Origin: Colias croceus
Lineage: Eukaryota; Arthropoda; Insecta; Lepidoptera; Pieridae
Assembly: GCF_905220415.1 (NCBI RefSeq)
Contig: NC_059538.1
Span: forward strand, 558,001-622,000
Reading direction: 5' to 3'
Length of the DNA stretch: 64,000 nucleotides
The position numbers and the translations under genes are program-made. The stretch's first letter is position 1. Every line of letters begins with the position of its first letter. Positions 41,869-55,220 of this stretch are shown piece after piece. The notes below the pieces were generated by a model. It ran no database searches. It saw nothing but the letters and a program-made list of their open reading frames with translations, and was not told where the DNA came from.

Positions 41869-43494
41869 ACGTAACGGCACCGGTTTCCGACTAGCCTCCT
41901 CTATCCGACCATTTTGATTTTTATTTGATAAAACGTTTAAAATACGCGTGACACTCGTGAAACTGAAGGCTTTCGATTCAATCACTTATCGTACGTCATC
42001 TGTCCAAAATTGGGTTTCAAATTTTAACCGACATTTCGTCAATCCAAGAAAAGCTAGGCGAGGGTGTAGTTTGTATTGAATTGAATGCGAAAAAAACATA
42101 AAACGGTGAAAATAAACATTTGGATTTTTACGCTAAATACTCTGGTAAGTATGTGGTTAATTTACTTTGAACGTTTTATTGGTGTTTTAAATTATTAATT
42201 TTAAAATATACATGCAAAGATAGCGTGTTTTTATAGGTTTTTTTGGACAAATAATTATGGACGGAATGAGGAGCTTTTCAAAATAACAACATTCCGAAAT
42301 CCGACCGAATCGGTCGGTAAACGGAATTTCGCACTTTGTAAAAGAAGGTAATTATCTATTATGCATGTTGTTTTGTGGAGGTTTCGTATTAAGTTATTTA
42401 TTCTAAACGCTATGCTTATATACTACACCTGTATGCGACCAATGCTAACTTTAATGGATTATTTGTAATATACGTTTTAACTGACACTCTTTTTTGATTT
42501 TTTCGTTATTCATTTACAAAGACCGGTCTGGTTTAAAACCCCTATATTTTACGTTTATGACACATAATTGCATAACTACGAAATTGTGAGATCTTTATAA
42601 GTGTACATATGAAATAGAAATGAACTAAAAATGAATATCAATTTCGGTTTAGAGGCTTTATTACGCAAATTTAGGTTTGGTCGGAATCTAGGTGCGATAT
42701 ATTTCCCTGTTTCCGTCCAACTGGGTTGCTTTTGCTTGCGCTGTGCTTAAGTGAAATTGCATGCGTATATTTCAGGTCATCATCATGAGTGATAAAAAAG
42801 AGGCTGAAGTATTCTTATTAGCTGAAATAATACTTTTGGTGAAATGGATTTTAGAATTGGGCAAAGTAGTCAATGGGACATTCTAATTTAGTGTGGATGA
42901 CCAGTGAGGCATATTATGAGTTTGAGTTTGAGTAAATGTAATTTTGAACTACTACAGTCTAACATAGAGTTAGTTTTTGTAAATATAATAAATGCTCAAA
43001 TATTATTTAAAACTAGCGGTCCACCCCGGCTTCGCCCGTGGTACATATTTAAAATATCTCTCCATAATAACCATCCTCGTACTTCAAGTAATATAATAAA
43101 AAAAGAATTATCGAAATCGGTCCACGCGTGATGCAGTGAAAAGACGAAACGGGTTTTTACGAATTTCCATTGTATTTCTATTACCATAAAGTTGATTTTA
43201 GTAGAAAATATTTGACTGGTCGGAATCTAGCTACTCAGTGGTCGGAAACACGTGTATTTGTACTCAGTCGGTCGGAAAATGGTGCTTTCAGTTAATTTCC
43301 AGTCGTGACAGTTAAAATCCAAATTTAGGTAATAAAAAGCCATTATGAAATACAATTGTGTGCATATTTTAAAATATAAGTTCGTAATCTTTCATAATAT
43401 CATTTTTTCTTATGACCTCTAGAGTATTTAATTTATCTTTTAAAGGATTCATTTAGCCGTATCAATCAGTGGTCGGTATTCGGTGCCATTACGT
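41869..43494. mobile_element. 1.6-kb inverted-repeat element with GGTCGGAA motifs
   Basis: Left end ACGTAACGGCACCGGTTTCC then GAC; right-end complement ACGTAATGGCACCGAATACC then GAC. Both lie next to TA (41867-41868 and 43495-43496), so a TA duplication is possible. The motif CCGAC/GGTCGGAA recurs near 41890, 41908, 42029, 42299, 42309, 42679, 43219, 43241, 43270 and 43471, mainly toward the ends and mostly facing inward. Inside are a (GAGTTT)n LINE-tail scrap (about 42915-42937) and an RTE-like fragment (about 43010-43130). No transposase; likely non-autonomous. Confidence 0.7.
43010..43130 (+). repeat. RTE-like repeat fragment nested in the TA-flanked element
   Basis: 'aaactagcggtccaccccgg' then 'cttcgcccgtggtacat' and 'tcgaaatcggtccacgcgtg' are phrases of a widespread insect repeat. 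The fragment is truncated. Confidence 0.55.
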
Positions 43495-43799
43495 TATAAG
43501 CGAGCTTGGTAAAACCGAGCATCATTGGAACACAATGGAATCTTTTGGACCGAAATAATTTCGCCTAATGGATGTAATTGGTGAAAAATTTCACATAATA
43601 AGCGCGTTAACTAAGCTGACGTAAGTTGGATACTCAGTCGATGAGCTCATTGTACAAAAGATTTGTATTATCTGTATTCTAAACTAGATGACGTTTGTGT
43701 TATCTGTGGCCTCATGGTAATTAGTTTGTTTTTAATGTGTAGCCTCATGGCGTTCTTCAGATGTATAGGGGTGTTGATGGCTGCATAAGTAGTTGCTGG

Positions 43800-44482
43800 C
43801 AATAATTTTTCTGACATAAAATGTACTATTTCTCTTTACCAGGCATACGTTCGAAGTTGCTTAGAATATAATTGTATTATCTGGGATTCACATGAAAAAA
43901 AATATATCCTTATGTTAGAAAAAATCCAAAAGAAGTTTTGTAGATATGTATTTAGACAGATGTATGGATACTATCCATACATGTACCCATCTCTGTATGT
44001 GTACGGTATGACAGGCTTTTTCAGTCTGGAATCGAGGCGAAAATACATTTTACTAGTACACGTTTATCAGGTGCTAAATGGTGGTATAGATAACCCATTT
44101 AGTCTTGAACGAATTTCTTTTAAAATTCCTCCAAAGTTCATTTATAGTGTAGCGGCTCCTTCTGGGTTGGGACTACGTCGGGGTCGTGATTTCCTTGCCG
44201 TCCAGCAAGGTGTAAGAACTGTGTCTGGCCGTAACGCCCCCTTGGTGCGCTCGGTAAAATTGGTAAACGACTTGCTCGCTCTGCTACCCGAGACAGATTT
44301 ATTTGATACGTCCTTAAATACGTATAAATCGAATGTTTTTAAATTCTTAAGTCGATAATTAATGAAAATTGTAAACTTATCCTATTTTAATATTTTATTT
44401 TAAACTAAACATGTAATGCTTTGGGTTTTACACCTGTTAATTACTTGTTGTTATGAAATAAATAAATAAATAAATAAATAAG
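43800..44482 (+). mobile_element. 5'-truncated LINE, copy 3 (different family)
   Basis: An open frame from about 43805 to 44358 encodes the C-terminus of a reverse transcriptase protein: KCTISLYQAYVRSCLEYNCI then IW, LEKIQKKFCRYVFRQMYGYY, MTGFFSLESRRKYILLVHVY, and VKLVNDLLALLPETDLFD. The 3' end is an (AAAT)n tail at about 44457-44482. The pattern is that of jockey-group ORF2 C-termini but distinct from copies 1, 2 and 4. Confidence 0.82.
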
Positions 44483-46365
44483 CATGGATACACTCGCCGG
44501 TGCTATTTTGCTTTGTGATTTTGATGATGGGAATGCAGCTGTTGCTATTTTTGGATGTGTTTAAAATCGATGTAGAATTGTAGCAGGAACATTCTAAACG
44601 CTCCTTACAATAATTGGATACGAAATGGGTGACTGGATGAATTCTATAAAATAAGGTTTGGTTATCCAATTAAAAAAAATCGGTGTCAGAATTTGGGTTA
44701 CGAATGGAAATGAGCGGTTAGTAATAAAAAAGCGTTGTGTTAAAATTCTCGAATAATTATTAGCCAACGTTTATTAGGTCCTTGATAGAAATGTTGCAAT
44801 ACCGCCAGTTTTTAAACACGAGAACTTGACACAAATATGACGCTGTAAGCGGGGCAGGGTCGCGCAGTATTATATCAGTTCAACCACTCTACTCTTGCAT
44901 TGTTATCAGCTGATAAGAATTTATATGTGTGTGACAGTAGACGTGTTTCTATCATTTTCTAATTATAGTAAAAATATTATTATGTATATTTGAGGTACAT
45001 TTGTTATGTTCTTTCTCGAACCTTATCTAAACAGTTATCTTAATAAGAGTTCCTCCTGAAAAAGAGTAGGTGATCTAACTCAATATCATGGTATTAGTAT
45101 TACATATTAATTTATGAAATTGTTACAAAATTTAAAACATTCAGGTCGCGTAACTCAATGATGAAATTTGTGTTTGTTCAATAAAGAACTCGTAGCTTAC
45201 ACCTGCCTATGTAACTAGAGAAATATTTCGGCTAGATTATCGCGTGTCCTAAAAACGCCACACTAATCAACAATCAGAGCTGATTGGAAAGCCGCTAACA
45301 AAAGCAAACAAAAAACAATGCCCTCGTAAAACTGAACTAACTTTAAACATCGATGGTTTTTGAAAATAAACAACAAACGAGCTCGAACAATGGTCGCGAT
45401 GTTTGCACTATATTTGCACGTCACAATGCGCGTTTAGCGATGTGCAAACAAGTGGAGAGGATTGTTTGCGAACGATGCTTGTATCTCATATCGAGTTGAT
45501 ATGTCTCGTTGAATGAGCTCCCCTTGTGATTGCGCCTCGTGATCGTCTTGATTCGTTTGCTTTGGTATTGGCTTTATGGCTCCCTGGCTTTCGCACTGTT
45601 CTGATGAATAAGGACATCCTTAGGTCATTAAAAATTGTCTTTTATCTATAATGTCATCCTATTTCATCTGTTAGACCATTTTCTTCTACCTCTTTTTGTA
45701 CCTACTATAATTCCATCCAAATATAGATATAATCTATACTATAATATTATAAATGCGAAAGTAACTCTGTCTGTCTATCTGCCTGTTACTCAATCACGCC
45801 TAAACTACTGAACCAATTTTCATGAAATTTGGAATAGAGATATTTTGATACCCGACAAAGGACATAGGCTACTTTTTATACCGGGAAAATTACGCAATCT
45901 TGGAAATCCCACGGGAACGGGAACTATGCGGGGTTTTCTTTGACTGCGCGGGCGAAGCCGCGGGCGGAAACCTAGTTCCCTATAAGACTGACACTTTTTG
46001 ATATTTATGGTATGCGTATGTCGCCTATCTTTCGCTCGTTTGCTTTCTCCAATTAAAAGGAATCTTGAGGAACCTTATGTGTTTACGAATTACATAATTA
46101 CTACGCCGAGTTTAAAATAAATTTCGGCAAATATCTTGTCTGATTAGTATGGAATGAAAACAAGGTTCAATTAGCGCGTAATTTGACGTAACAACTCGTG
46201 GGTAAATAATTATGAAAAATCATGCTACTTTAAACGCAATAATTTGGATTCAAATTGAGATGGAGAATTTTTTAATTACGGCCGTATATTTCCGTGATTA
46301 TTGCCAGTGGTTCGGCCGTAAAGTAGATTAGTCAAGGTTTTGATCGAAATTTGTTGCTGTTTATT
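44483..46365. other. Non-coding region with one RTE-like repeat
   Basis: No gene recognised. Holds the best-preserved RTE-like repeat (45738-45976). The ORF at 44451-44669 (-) is unsupported. Confidence 0.5.
45738..45976 (-). repeat. RTE-like repeat, best-preserved copy
   Basis: From 'tatactataatattataaat' gcgaaagt through 'tactgaaccaattttcatga', 'cgacaaaggacataggctac' and 'cccacgggaacgggaactat' to 'gcgggcgaagccgcgggcgg'. It is the reverse orientation of the fragments at 1094, 15285 and 15595 and can serve as the local reference copy. Confidence 0.65.
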
Positions 46366-46635
46366 AAAAAAAAAAAAAAAAAAAAAAAAATAAATCATTT
46401 ATTTGTTTTATCAAAGTGTAGTACAATAAAATTGATTACAGTAAGAATTGCGTATAAAAATAATGGGCACGTAATAAAGATACCCTAGTCCCCACACTAG
46501 GATACCCTGTGTTGTGGGAAACTAGTCTCTTCCGATGTTACATGAATATATTTTGATTTTACAAAATTAAGACTATTATTTATTGCAGTGTAAGAAGTAC
46601 AAAGAAACAAAAAATAAAATACTTAACAAACTCCA

Positions 46636-46713
<78 letters not shown>

Positions 46714-47690
46714 TTTACTTTTCACTAACAAGCAAAGCTTCAGTTTCAGTATAATTTAAGTTGAGTAAAAGTTGCTCTAATTTCTTTTTAAAAATATATA
46801 TTGATGAATTTATGATATTTACGTTTAATCTTTTAATAAACTTATTGTAGAGGAAAGGGCCCCTATAACTATAAAAACGTTTGACAAAATGGGTATTACA
46901 TTTCGGAAGCGTGAAATTGACTCGTCTTGGGGCTCTTGATATTGGTGTAAAGGTTTGCTTTGACATTTTGTGAAACTTTTGAGCGGTAGCCAAGATGTAA
47001 AGTTGACGGACTGACAGGACTTTTGCGTCGGTGTATAGTGCAGTAGTAGCGTACCGAAAAGGTTTCTTGTAAGCAACTTTGAGTATTGCCCGTTGAGCGC
47101 GCTCAATTTTAAGCATCAGGGTGAGACCACCGCCTCCCCAGACTGAAATGCAATAAGAAATAATGGATTCGCAGAGTGCTTTGTAAACTAGTTTTATTGT
47201 ATGGGCATCGGCAACTGAACGTAATTTTTTAAATATGTGTATAAGCTTTCTAATCCTGGAGGACAGTGTGTTTATCTGAGGTTCCCAGGAAAGTTTGGAA
47301 TCAATAATGACTCCTAAATATTTGATTTCGTTAACTTCTACAATTGATGGACATACACAAGAAGAAGAGTTTGTACACGAATGGATTCGAAGATCTAGCG
47401 GCGAAGGTGGGACAGAGCGACTCGTTATACTGAAGCTAATGAATTTAGTTTTGTCAATATTCAAGGTTAAAAGGTTGTCCTGTAACCAAGAAGCGACAGT
47501 GAAAAGACCATTTTGTGCTACAGCTTTTACTTCATTCCAAGAGTCAGAATAAAATACGAGAGCTGTGTCATCTGCAAAAGAGAATAAATTAGTATAAAGA
47601 AGGGAAATGGAGCAAAGATCGTTCATGTACATTAAAAATAATGTAGGAGCGAGCACGCTGCCCCTGCTATTAACACTCCGTTATAGCTTT
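46366..47690 (-). mobile_element. 5'-truncated LINE, copy 4, with long homopolymer tail
   Basis: The minus-strand frame (46715 to about 47690) begins within the reverse transcriptase (RGSVLAPTLFLMYMNDL), contains SFADDTALVFYSD, LTLNIDKTKFISFS, IKYLGVIIDSKLSWEPQIN, LVYKALCESIISYCISVWGG and continues to LNYTETEALLVSEK. The 3' UTR contains the (CA)n microsatellite at 46641-46713, and the 3' end abuts 25 A residues on the plus strand (46366-46390), that is a T-run on the element strand after AATAAATGATTTA. Endonuclease and ORF1 are missing. Confidence 0.86.
46641..46713 (+). repeat. (TG)n microsatellite
   Basis: About 36 TG units with a single GA interruption, within the 3' UTR of LINE copy 4. 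Confidence 0.97.
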
Positions 47691-50402
47691 GGGTGCCTTA
47701 GGGTCGCGGTACTGTTTTCTCAATTACGGTGGTAGGGTGTGTTTACGAGAATTAATGGTTCTCCTGGGATTTTCACCTCGGAGCTGGTTTAGCGTAGTCA
47801 GTTGACTCGAATGAAATTGTCTATTTCTTCTAATGTGTGAAACTGAATATAACAGGAGAAATAATATCACTAATTTAGTTATTTTTGTCGAAAATCGAAA
47901 TTCTCTAGAAGGAATGAATAAACAATCTAAACATTTATAGTATTTAACCTTATTTGAATCGGATTCCTTTGCAAGTTCTAGTAATACGAGTAGGTTTCTA
48001 AACAATATATTTCCGGCGTGTAAATATGGCGAACGTATGAGACCGTCATGCTGAGCTGAGCTGGCCTTGCCGTGTAGACAGACGGACGACGGTCAAAGTC
48101 AGTGCCACATCTGATGCTAATAATTAACTATTACTCGTTTGTCGCTACCGGCTATATGGTTTCATGTCATTTATAAATGGATAAATATCCTTATTGATTT
48201 TACGCAAGGACAGATCGTTATTGGAATCGATTGAGGAAAACGTCCGTTACGCTTATCTTTAAATTTCGCAGCCTTTTAGTGTTGCGTCTGACTTTCTGAG
48301 GCTTTCATCTTTTGTTAATAAATGTTCATCCTGTTTTTCATCTTCTTTTCTTTGTTACCATTACAAGCGATTACGTAGATTTCCACACATCTTCTAACAG
48401 ACGCTAGCACAAACAGAACAATCCGTAAGCAAAACTAATTGTTTAGCATTATTAGAACGGGCCATCAGCATAAGATTTATAGCCCACTGAATAAGTTCCC
48501 AAGGCAGTATTATCTGGAGCCGGCCTGTTTTTATTGGCGTGTGTCCTTGGTCTGAATGCGTGTTGACACGGATCGCGAGGACGACGGCCTCTACCCTCTT
48601 CGCGTCCTTTCGTCTGATCGTTCTATCTATTTGTTACTCTTGTAGAGTTGTCTAGACTGCCTGAAAATCTGTGGGCGTATTTCGGGAATGTGATATTGTA
48701 GTGTGTTGATGAAACTGACTTTGGTCAGAAGGACACGTGTTGATTGGTTAATCCTTTGTTGTTGTTGTGTGGCAATAAACTTTGTTTTCTTGCTTTTTGT
48801 TTATTATTAAGGTAGCAGTGTGTTTATGAATCTGATATTTCGGCAATTCGTCATTCTTAAACGTTAAGGAAATAATAACATATTAAAGTCCACTGTACCT
48901 ACTACCGAATTTCATCTTTATTATCCAAAAATTTAAATAAATAACTAATAACCATGACAAAGATGTCTTTAAAATATAGTTCGAAAATGGTTTCGTGATA
49001 CAAGTCTGCAGTTAAACATATGTTTGTATTGTAAACACAGACGTAAGTCGTAACGGTATTATTGTATGTAGTGCCAGACGTCGTGTTGGATCGCTTGACC
49101 TTTGGGGGTTAGGAGATAAATGCATGTGAACATCGCAACGAAGATTTGTGGTACCTCTGTCATATTAATTAACTCAATATGCTCTATATGCTTCTTTAAT
49201 TGATATTCCTGGAAAAACTTTTAATGATTTGTTTGATTTTTTTATAATAGTCAAGGTTAAATACAGCATTTACTCTCTTTTCATGTGTGTTATTTAATTT
49301 GATAATGTCTATCTCACTTTTATGCATAACAGTTGATAAAAGTCTAATCTCTAAAATCGAGTTTTCGTTTACTTACTCATACGTTTCAGTAGAAATGAGT
49401 TGACTTATTGTTGGATGCAAATAGTGAGTGACCGTTACACAAGTTCGGCCGGCACGAGAAACTAGTTCGGATGCGGTTTGCCCCGTGAGCGACCTCGATT
49501 GTAGTCTATTACTTTGTTGTTGTTTTCGAGTGGATCTAGGCGCTTATTCTGTTATCCCTAGCTTGGGTAAAAAAGGTCTAATGGTTCAGGATTACGAGGT
49601 GTTTCGATTTCATTTTGTAAGGACTTTGGACATTAGCTTGGATTGCTTTTATTTTTATAATCCGGAAAACTTTTTTATCAAAAGCTTTTCTATAGCGTTT
49701 TCAATTTTTAAATCGACGAAATATGCTGCTGAGTGCAGAAGCCTTTATGTTTTTATTGGTTGCTATTCGAAGTGAACTACATTTATGTTGTACAACTTGC
49801 GAGGATTAAAACAACCTTGTACTAAAAACATCTTACAACATTTGAAAATGTACATCACGCTTATCGTTTCTGATCAGAAGTCTATAGGAAATACCCAAAT
49901 AACTTGGCCGAAACCGGTTCATCAGTAAACAGTTAAAACGCATGATGGCATGGCGTGTTTGGGTTGGTCTAATCTTGAGGTCAATTCGATTTGTCTCTAG
50001 TTGTGCGACTTTAAAAATGCGTTCAGTAAATTAATGGACGACGTTGTGATTTAGGTGGTGTTGTGGATCTGGTTTTCAGGGTTGATTGGGACGAGAAAAT
50101 TTGATACTTTGAGCACTAGTTTTATCTGTTTTCATAAATATCTGTAATGTAGGAGGATTAAATAAGAGTATATAAAGGTTGTAGGAATGTTGTGTATTAT
50201 TTTATATTATTGTTTATAACAGTATGATAAATATTTGCAGCATTTTTTAGAACTCGCAAATTTATTTTCAACAGTATAAAATATAATGTAATACATATTG
50301 CATTGTTGGATATCAAAGTTCGGCATTCACCCCGACATACAAAGATATAATCCTATAACTTCATCGTCATCGATTTAATGTTTTTTTATTGACAAATCTA
50401 GG

Positions 50403-50530
50403 TTCTTCAAATTCAAATTCAAATTCAAATTTCATTTATTTACAAGAATGTAGTTACAAAAAAGGTGTTGTTACAATATTAAGGCGCTAATACATTCTAC
50501 CCACTATTTGGGTGTGCAAACTTCTATAAT
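50403..50530 (-). mobile_element. Very short 5'-truncated LINE 3' end (copy-1 family)
   Basis: (TCAAAT)n at 50406-50431 followed by 'catttatttacaagaatgta' gttaca and 'gcgctaatacattct', parallel to the 3' end of LINE copy 1 (18488 on). Confidence 0.65.
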
Positions 50531-51971
50531 ATTTATGCTAAAATTATACTTGCAATCTTTTAGTACGAACTGTTAGTCTTGATTGTGGTGTGGGTCCTCA
50601 CGCCGCCAAAGCTGACGTCACGACACTGTCCACTTGCGTGTTTCGGGTCAACGCACTACAACAGTTTGTACACATGCACCAATTAGTGTTTAGTGTACCG
50701 AGCAACGAGCTAAGGCATGCCTAATGTTTTGGACATGGCAACAGCTCTTTATTAGATTCAGACTGTGACCCACCTAAAAACTACACTTGTCTATTCAAGT
50801 AAAGTTTGTAATTTTGAGAATATCTGAGTATGTAAAAAGTGATCAGAAACGACGGAGTGAACATTTTTCAAAGGATTCCTGAGTGCATAGCCTAAATTTT
50901 TCAAACGTTTGTGATGTCATATCGCAAAAGTTCAAGAGAGAGAGAGTTCGAAGATGTCGAAATTGTTGATATAATGTCAAATTATACTGTTTCCAAGTTT
51001 CTTCTGGGAACTTCTTAAATGGATGGGAAAAGTTTTAACTGTAGTGTCCCGTCATTACTTCGGAAAATGGAATATTCCACTTAAGATTAATGTTTAAATA
51101 AGTGCTAGAAACTAGCAAATTTAGAAAATGTAAAGCAGATGTTTTAAAATACAATTACCACGATAATGTATTTTAAAATAAATTTACTTGCAAAGCGATG
51201 AACTCAACTGCAGATGTACCTACAGTCGAAAAACATTAAGAATACATTGACCCGGATATATATAATCTAGACTTGGCCATTTATCATAATATCTAAGGTG
51301 GGTAGAGATAACAGAGTGAAATCGAATGTTAAAGAAATTCTGATTATTGTCAATGGTTCTGGTACAAGCCTTGGATTTATCTGTATCTATAGATAGTCTA
51401 AAAGGAAATCGACATTCACGTTTTTCAGTCTGTTATCTGCTTACCTCTATTTTGGAAAATAATCACTAAACATTTATTTTCCTGACGACTCATGTTGCTA
51501 GTTTTAGCTGCAGAGTTGCTTGGTATCAACATTTGATTGAAAAACTTTATAAACTCCTGCAGCTTTTAAGTGTAAGAATATTAAAAGTTAAAAATACCGG
51601 ATGACCAGCATGTCTTAAAATCAATAAACGATATGCCATTTCCAAGTAGGTACCCGCATTTCTTGGTTTATGACTTAAAACTTTTTATCAGTTCCGCGGT
51701 AAACCCTCATGAAATGTCTGAGACAGAAGTTGAAGTATTCATATATTTATTGATGATGATGGAATGATTCGTTTCTTGAAAATCATCTTACCTTTAAGAT
51801 AAAGAATGACTTGGACATAAAGGCTAGTTGACTCATACTTAATTTTACAAATATCAACCAGGAACAAACACAATACACGTAGGTATTATACTTTTTGCAA
51901 ACATCAAATAGAATTTCCATTTAATCTCATTTTATCAGTCGCGTACATGATAAACAAGGTAATTCCCAATT

Positions 51972-52170
51972 TTTAACCGACTTCAAAAAAAAGGAGGTTA
52001 TCAATTCGGCCGGTATGTTTTTTTTTATGTATGTATTACTCCGAGGTTTCTGAACCGATTTACGTGATTCTTTTTTTGTTCGATGCGGGATGGTGTCGAA
52101 TTGGTCCCATAAAAATTTTATTCGGATAGGCCCAGTAGTTTTTATGTTCCAAGTGCAAGTTTGAAGGCGG
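51972..52170. repeat. Abundant insect interspersed repeat
   Basis: Starts 'aaccgacttcaaaaaaaagg' aggttatcaattcg and includes 'gaggtttctgaaccgattta' and 'gtcgaattggtcccataaaa'. This phrase is dispersed through many insect genomes. The minus-strand ORF 51927-52232 is its translation. Confidence 0.65.
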
Positions 52171-55109
52171 TTGTTTTTAACGCAGTTAACTATCACTTGT
52201 CTTTGCTCGTAAAACCATTTAATCTGAATCATCGTTATTATTTAGAATGCTATAAAACTAATTAATTGTAAATCGATAGAGTTATCTAAATTAATGTCAT
52301 TTAACCTATCTTAATCGTAACATTCGAAAACTATTATTTATCAATATGATTAATGGTATTTGTATCCGTTTGAGTTTTATTTTTTTATCGGAGATATGAT
52401 TATGTATTTCCTAGTTACACAATACACTCTATATGAAAAGTTATTTACTTTCTTTATTTTAATCGATTTTATTTATTGTTTTAGTTAGTATTTGATCAAA
52501 ACTTTGAGTCAACTTATGGCTTTTTTGCCGTGTGAGATTATTTCCTGCATTTTTAGAAACAATTAAACAGAATGGCAATTTATTTTCCGCCGTTAAAAAT
52601 GTCCGTCGAGTTTAAATGGTTCCCTACCTATTTATAACTTGCTCTAAAACAATTATATTTATTATCTCTTTTAATTTTATAGTTACTGAGAAGTGCTTAC
52701 GTTGTTAAATGTCTGTTACCAGGTGAAACGTAAGATAATGTATTTGTAATTGAACGTAGTGAACGAAATAGAGATATTGTTAATTGACGTCATAATAGGC
52801 ACTTATGATAACAGCACCAAGTGTTTTATTGTGGCAGTATCTGATAATGCTTTGATAAACGTATTTGAAGTTTAATTTTATTTACGAGTGCATTACCTAT
52901 CGTTCTTTGTTAATTTCGCTGTGAAAACAAGGATATTTGAACGTTTGTGTTTGAAATAATAATTGTATGGTCATAAGATTATAAGAAGTTGTAATTAGAA
53001 CTAATATTTACTAAAAGGATGAGACTTATAAAAAAATTGTATTGTTTTATATATTATTATGTCGCGTAAGTGGGAAGTGTTTTCGAAACTAGAAGACGTT
53101 TGAGTTGGGTAGTCATTAGTTTCGCTTTTTTCTTTCCCTGGCAGATACTAAGAATAAGAATCCTTATCACGTAAAATTCATTAGGATCATCATAGAATAG
53201 ACAAAAGAGGTCTGCTGTGTGTCCCTCATACCTGATACATTAAAATGTACCCCTTCCACACTGGGACAGTGTTTTACATGTATCTGACTTCAGAGAAAAG
53301 GTATTTTAATAAAAATCCTCACCCGCTTTCGAATTAATCAAGGATAATTAAAATCAGGCATGTAGAATGTTCCCACGATGCCCTAAGTGTGTGGCAACTG
53401 CAATGCCCATATGTTCGGAACAGATGTTTGGTCGGGAGCTAGTGGCCCGTTGTGTAATCGGTAGGCTTAATGGGCTCGGTTATCAGATGTTGATTATGGA
53501 TGCAAAGTCTGATTTTTTTGTGTGCAGTGGTGTGTTGTGTAATTGGGAAGGATTTTGTTGAAGGTACTGTAAATGTTTTAACAGAAAGCTTCAAATTTCT
53601 GGTTTTTATTAGCAGATGGGGTGGAGGTGCGTTTATTGTTCTTTATTTTGGATAAGTAGCTCATGGTGTAGATAAATTTGAGGCGAAACTAATTAATAGC
53701 GAAAATAAATAGAGTGCAGTGTTTGTTTTTGTCAAAATTGACAATATAATTATGTAGTTCCATTTCGTGAATGTACTTCTGTAATTTAAGACAATTTGGA
53801 GTCCATTAGAGATGGATTAAACCAATGCAGGTAGTTGCTATTTTAATTATGTTAGAATGGAAAACATGACATCTCTTACAATTACGATAGTTTTCGGTAT
53901 TTCGCAATTTCTACGTTATTGTGAAAAACTATTGTCCGCTGATACGTGACGGTGCATAACATGTTTACGTGTTTGTTGTGTGTGTCTGTGTGACATGCGA
54001 TACTTCCCCCTAATGTACCCGCCTCGTGACTGTTATGCGATATACTGATAATTATTAATTAGTCATGTTTTACAATTTATAGGACTAACGGTGATGGGTT
54101 TTGGGCAGGAAAAAGCAAAGATTGTTAAATAAACTTAAGATTCTTTATTAGACGATGCGCGTAGTACGAAGGGTAAAGACGGAAGAGAGAAATTATAAGA
54201 TGACACATAGGTATTTGACATACACATTTGTTTATACAAACTCTTTTCACCAACAAACGGCTCGTGATGGGTTGAAACTAGATAAAAAGCCTGTGTGTAT
54301 ACGTAGATGTATGCCTAATATGGTTTTAAATCGATTGAGTAGTTTGAGTCGGTTTTTGTTATGATACAAAAATATAAATATTTCCTCTGAATATAATTAA
54401 CTTATTTAGAATTATTGCAGTGTACCTGCGTAAAGTGGTTCATTTATTTACTTTTATTAGCAGTTATGTAGTTTCAGTGTCTAATGGACGCGGGATCTTT
54501 TTAAGTGTTTCTTTTGAAATGTTATTTTTGCTCTTGCTGCTACAGAACTAATAGAAATTGTAATCTTATAAGAACCGCTTATTTGGAACATTTTTAGTTA
54601 TTTTTTGTCGTGTCAGTTTTTGTTATTAACTTCTGCTTTAAAATCGTGAATCCAGTAAAACAAGCGCCTTTAAATTTGGCCGTGAAATGAAAACTTTTCA
54701 GAGTTCCGTAATTTTGAGTCACGATTTTTCCTGATAACCAGCGGTCTAATGGGTGTGTCAGGAAATCATTTCGAATTTAGAGAAAATCGGTATTTACTTT
54801 AGATTTATTATTTTTCAGTTTGTATTTTATAATATTTTTAGTTTAACATTATCGCCAAATAAAAAGGGCTTCTAAACCTAACCTTATCAAATGGGGAACT
54901 GTATAAAGCAGAAAACGTGTACAATGAAAAGTTGGCGTCGCTTATCCGTCGATCAGTTGATTTGATACGGAACCAAAGCACGCGTGACCGACTCACATTT
55001 GTCGATTTTCGTACTTTAAAGAAACCGTGACCGTATCTCACCGACCGTCTAGTCGCGTTAGTCGAGTTTTTGTCGGCGAAACAATTTCGGTCATCAACCG
55101 GCGCGGTGG

Positions 55110-55220
55110 CGTGACGGTCAGTTGTCGGTACTCGGATAATTTTTCGCGGTTTTTTTTGTGCGTCTTCGCTTCGTGATTCGAAGTTTTCGTAATGTGTTTT
55201 TGTGGTAGCGTTTTTATTGG
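55110..55220 (+). promoter_or_regulatory. Candidate promoter and untranslated first exon (possibly EEIG1)
   Basis: A CpG-rich patch (about 54935-55190) in AT-rich DNA has an initiator-like ggTCAGTTGTCGG near 55117 and a donor-like TTATTG|GTAAAT (GT at 55221-55222). No coding start is tied to it. The next coding exon on the + strand is EEIG1 at 62.4 kb, whose exon begins with 5' UTR after an acceptor, so this could be its leader exon. Confidence 0.35.

Larger units (their letters stand above)
47691..55109. other. Long gene-poor region
   Basis: No conserved gene found on either strand. It contains a LINE 3'-end scrap (50403-50530) and an abundant insect repeat (51972-52170). The longest frames (47724-48005 -, 49428-49775 +, 51927-52232 -) lack domain-like features or coincide with repeats. 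It may be an intron or upstream region of EEIG1. Confidence 0.45.

Noticed and set aside
46641..46713. (TG)n tract as a regulatory Z-DNA element
   Set aside because: It belongs to the 3' UTR of a dead LINE fragment; no nearby gene supports a regulatory role.
47295..47552. Plus-strand ORF of 85 codons
   Set aside because: Antisense shadow of LINE copy 4 reverse transcriptase.
49428..49775. 115-codon plus-strand ORF
   Set aside because: Phe/Ser/Cys-rich without domain pattern, no splice context, and no resemblance to known proteins that I can see.
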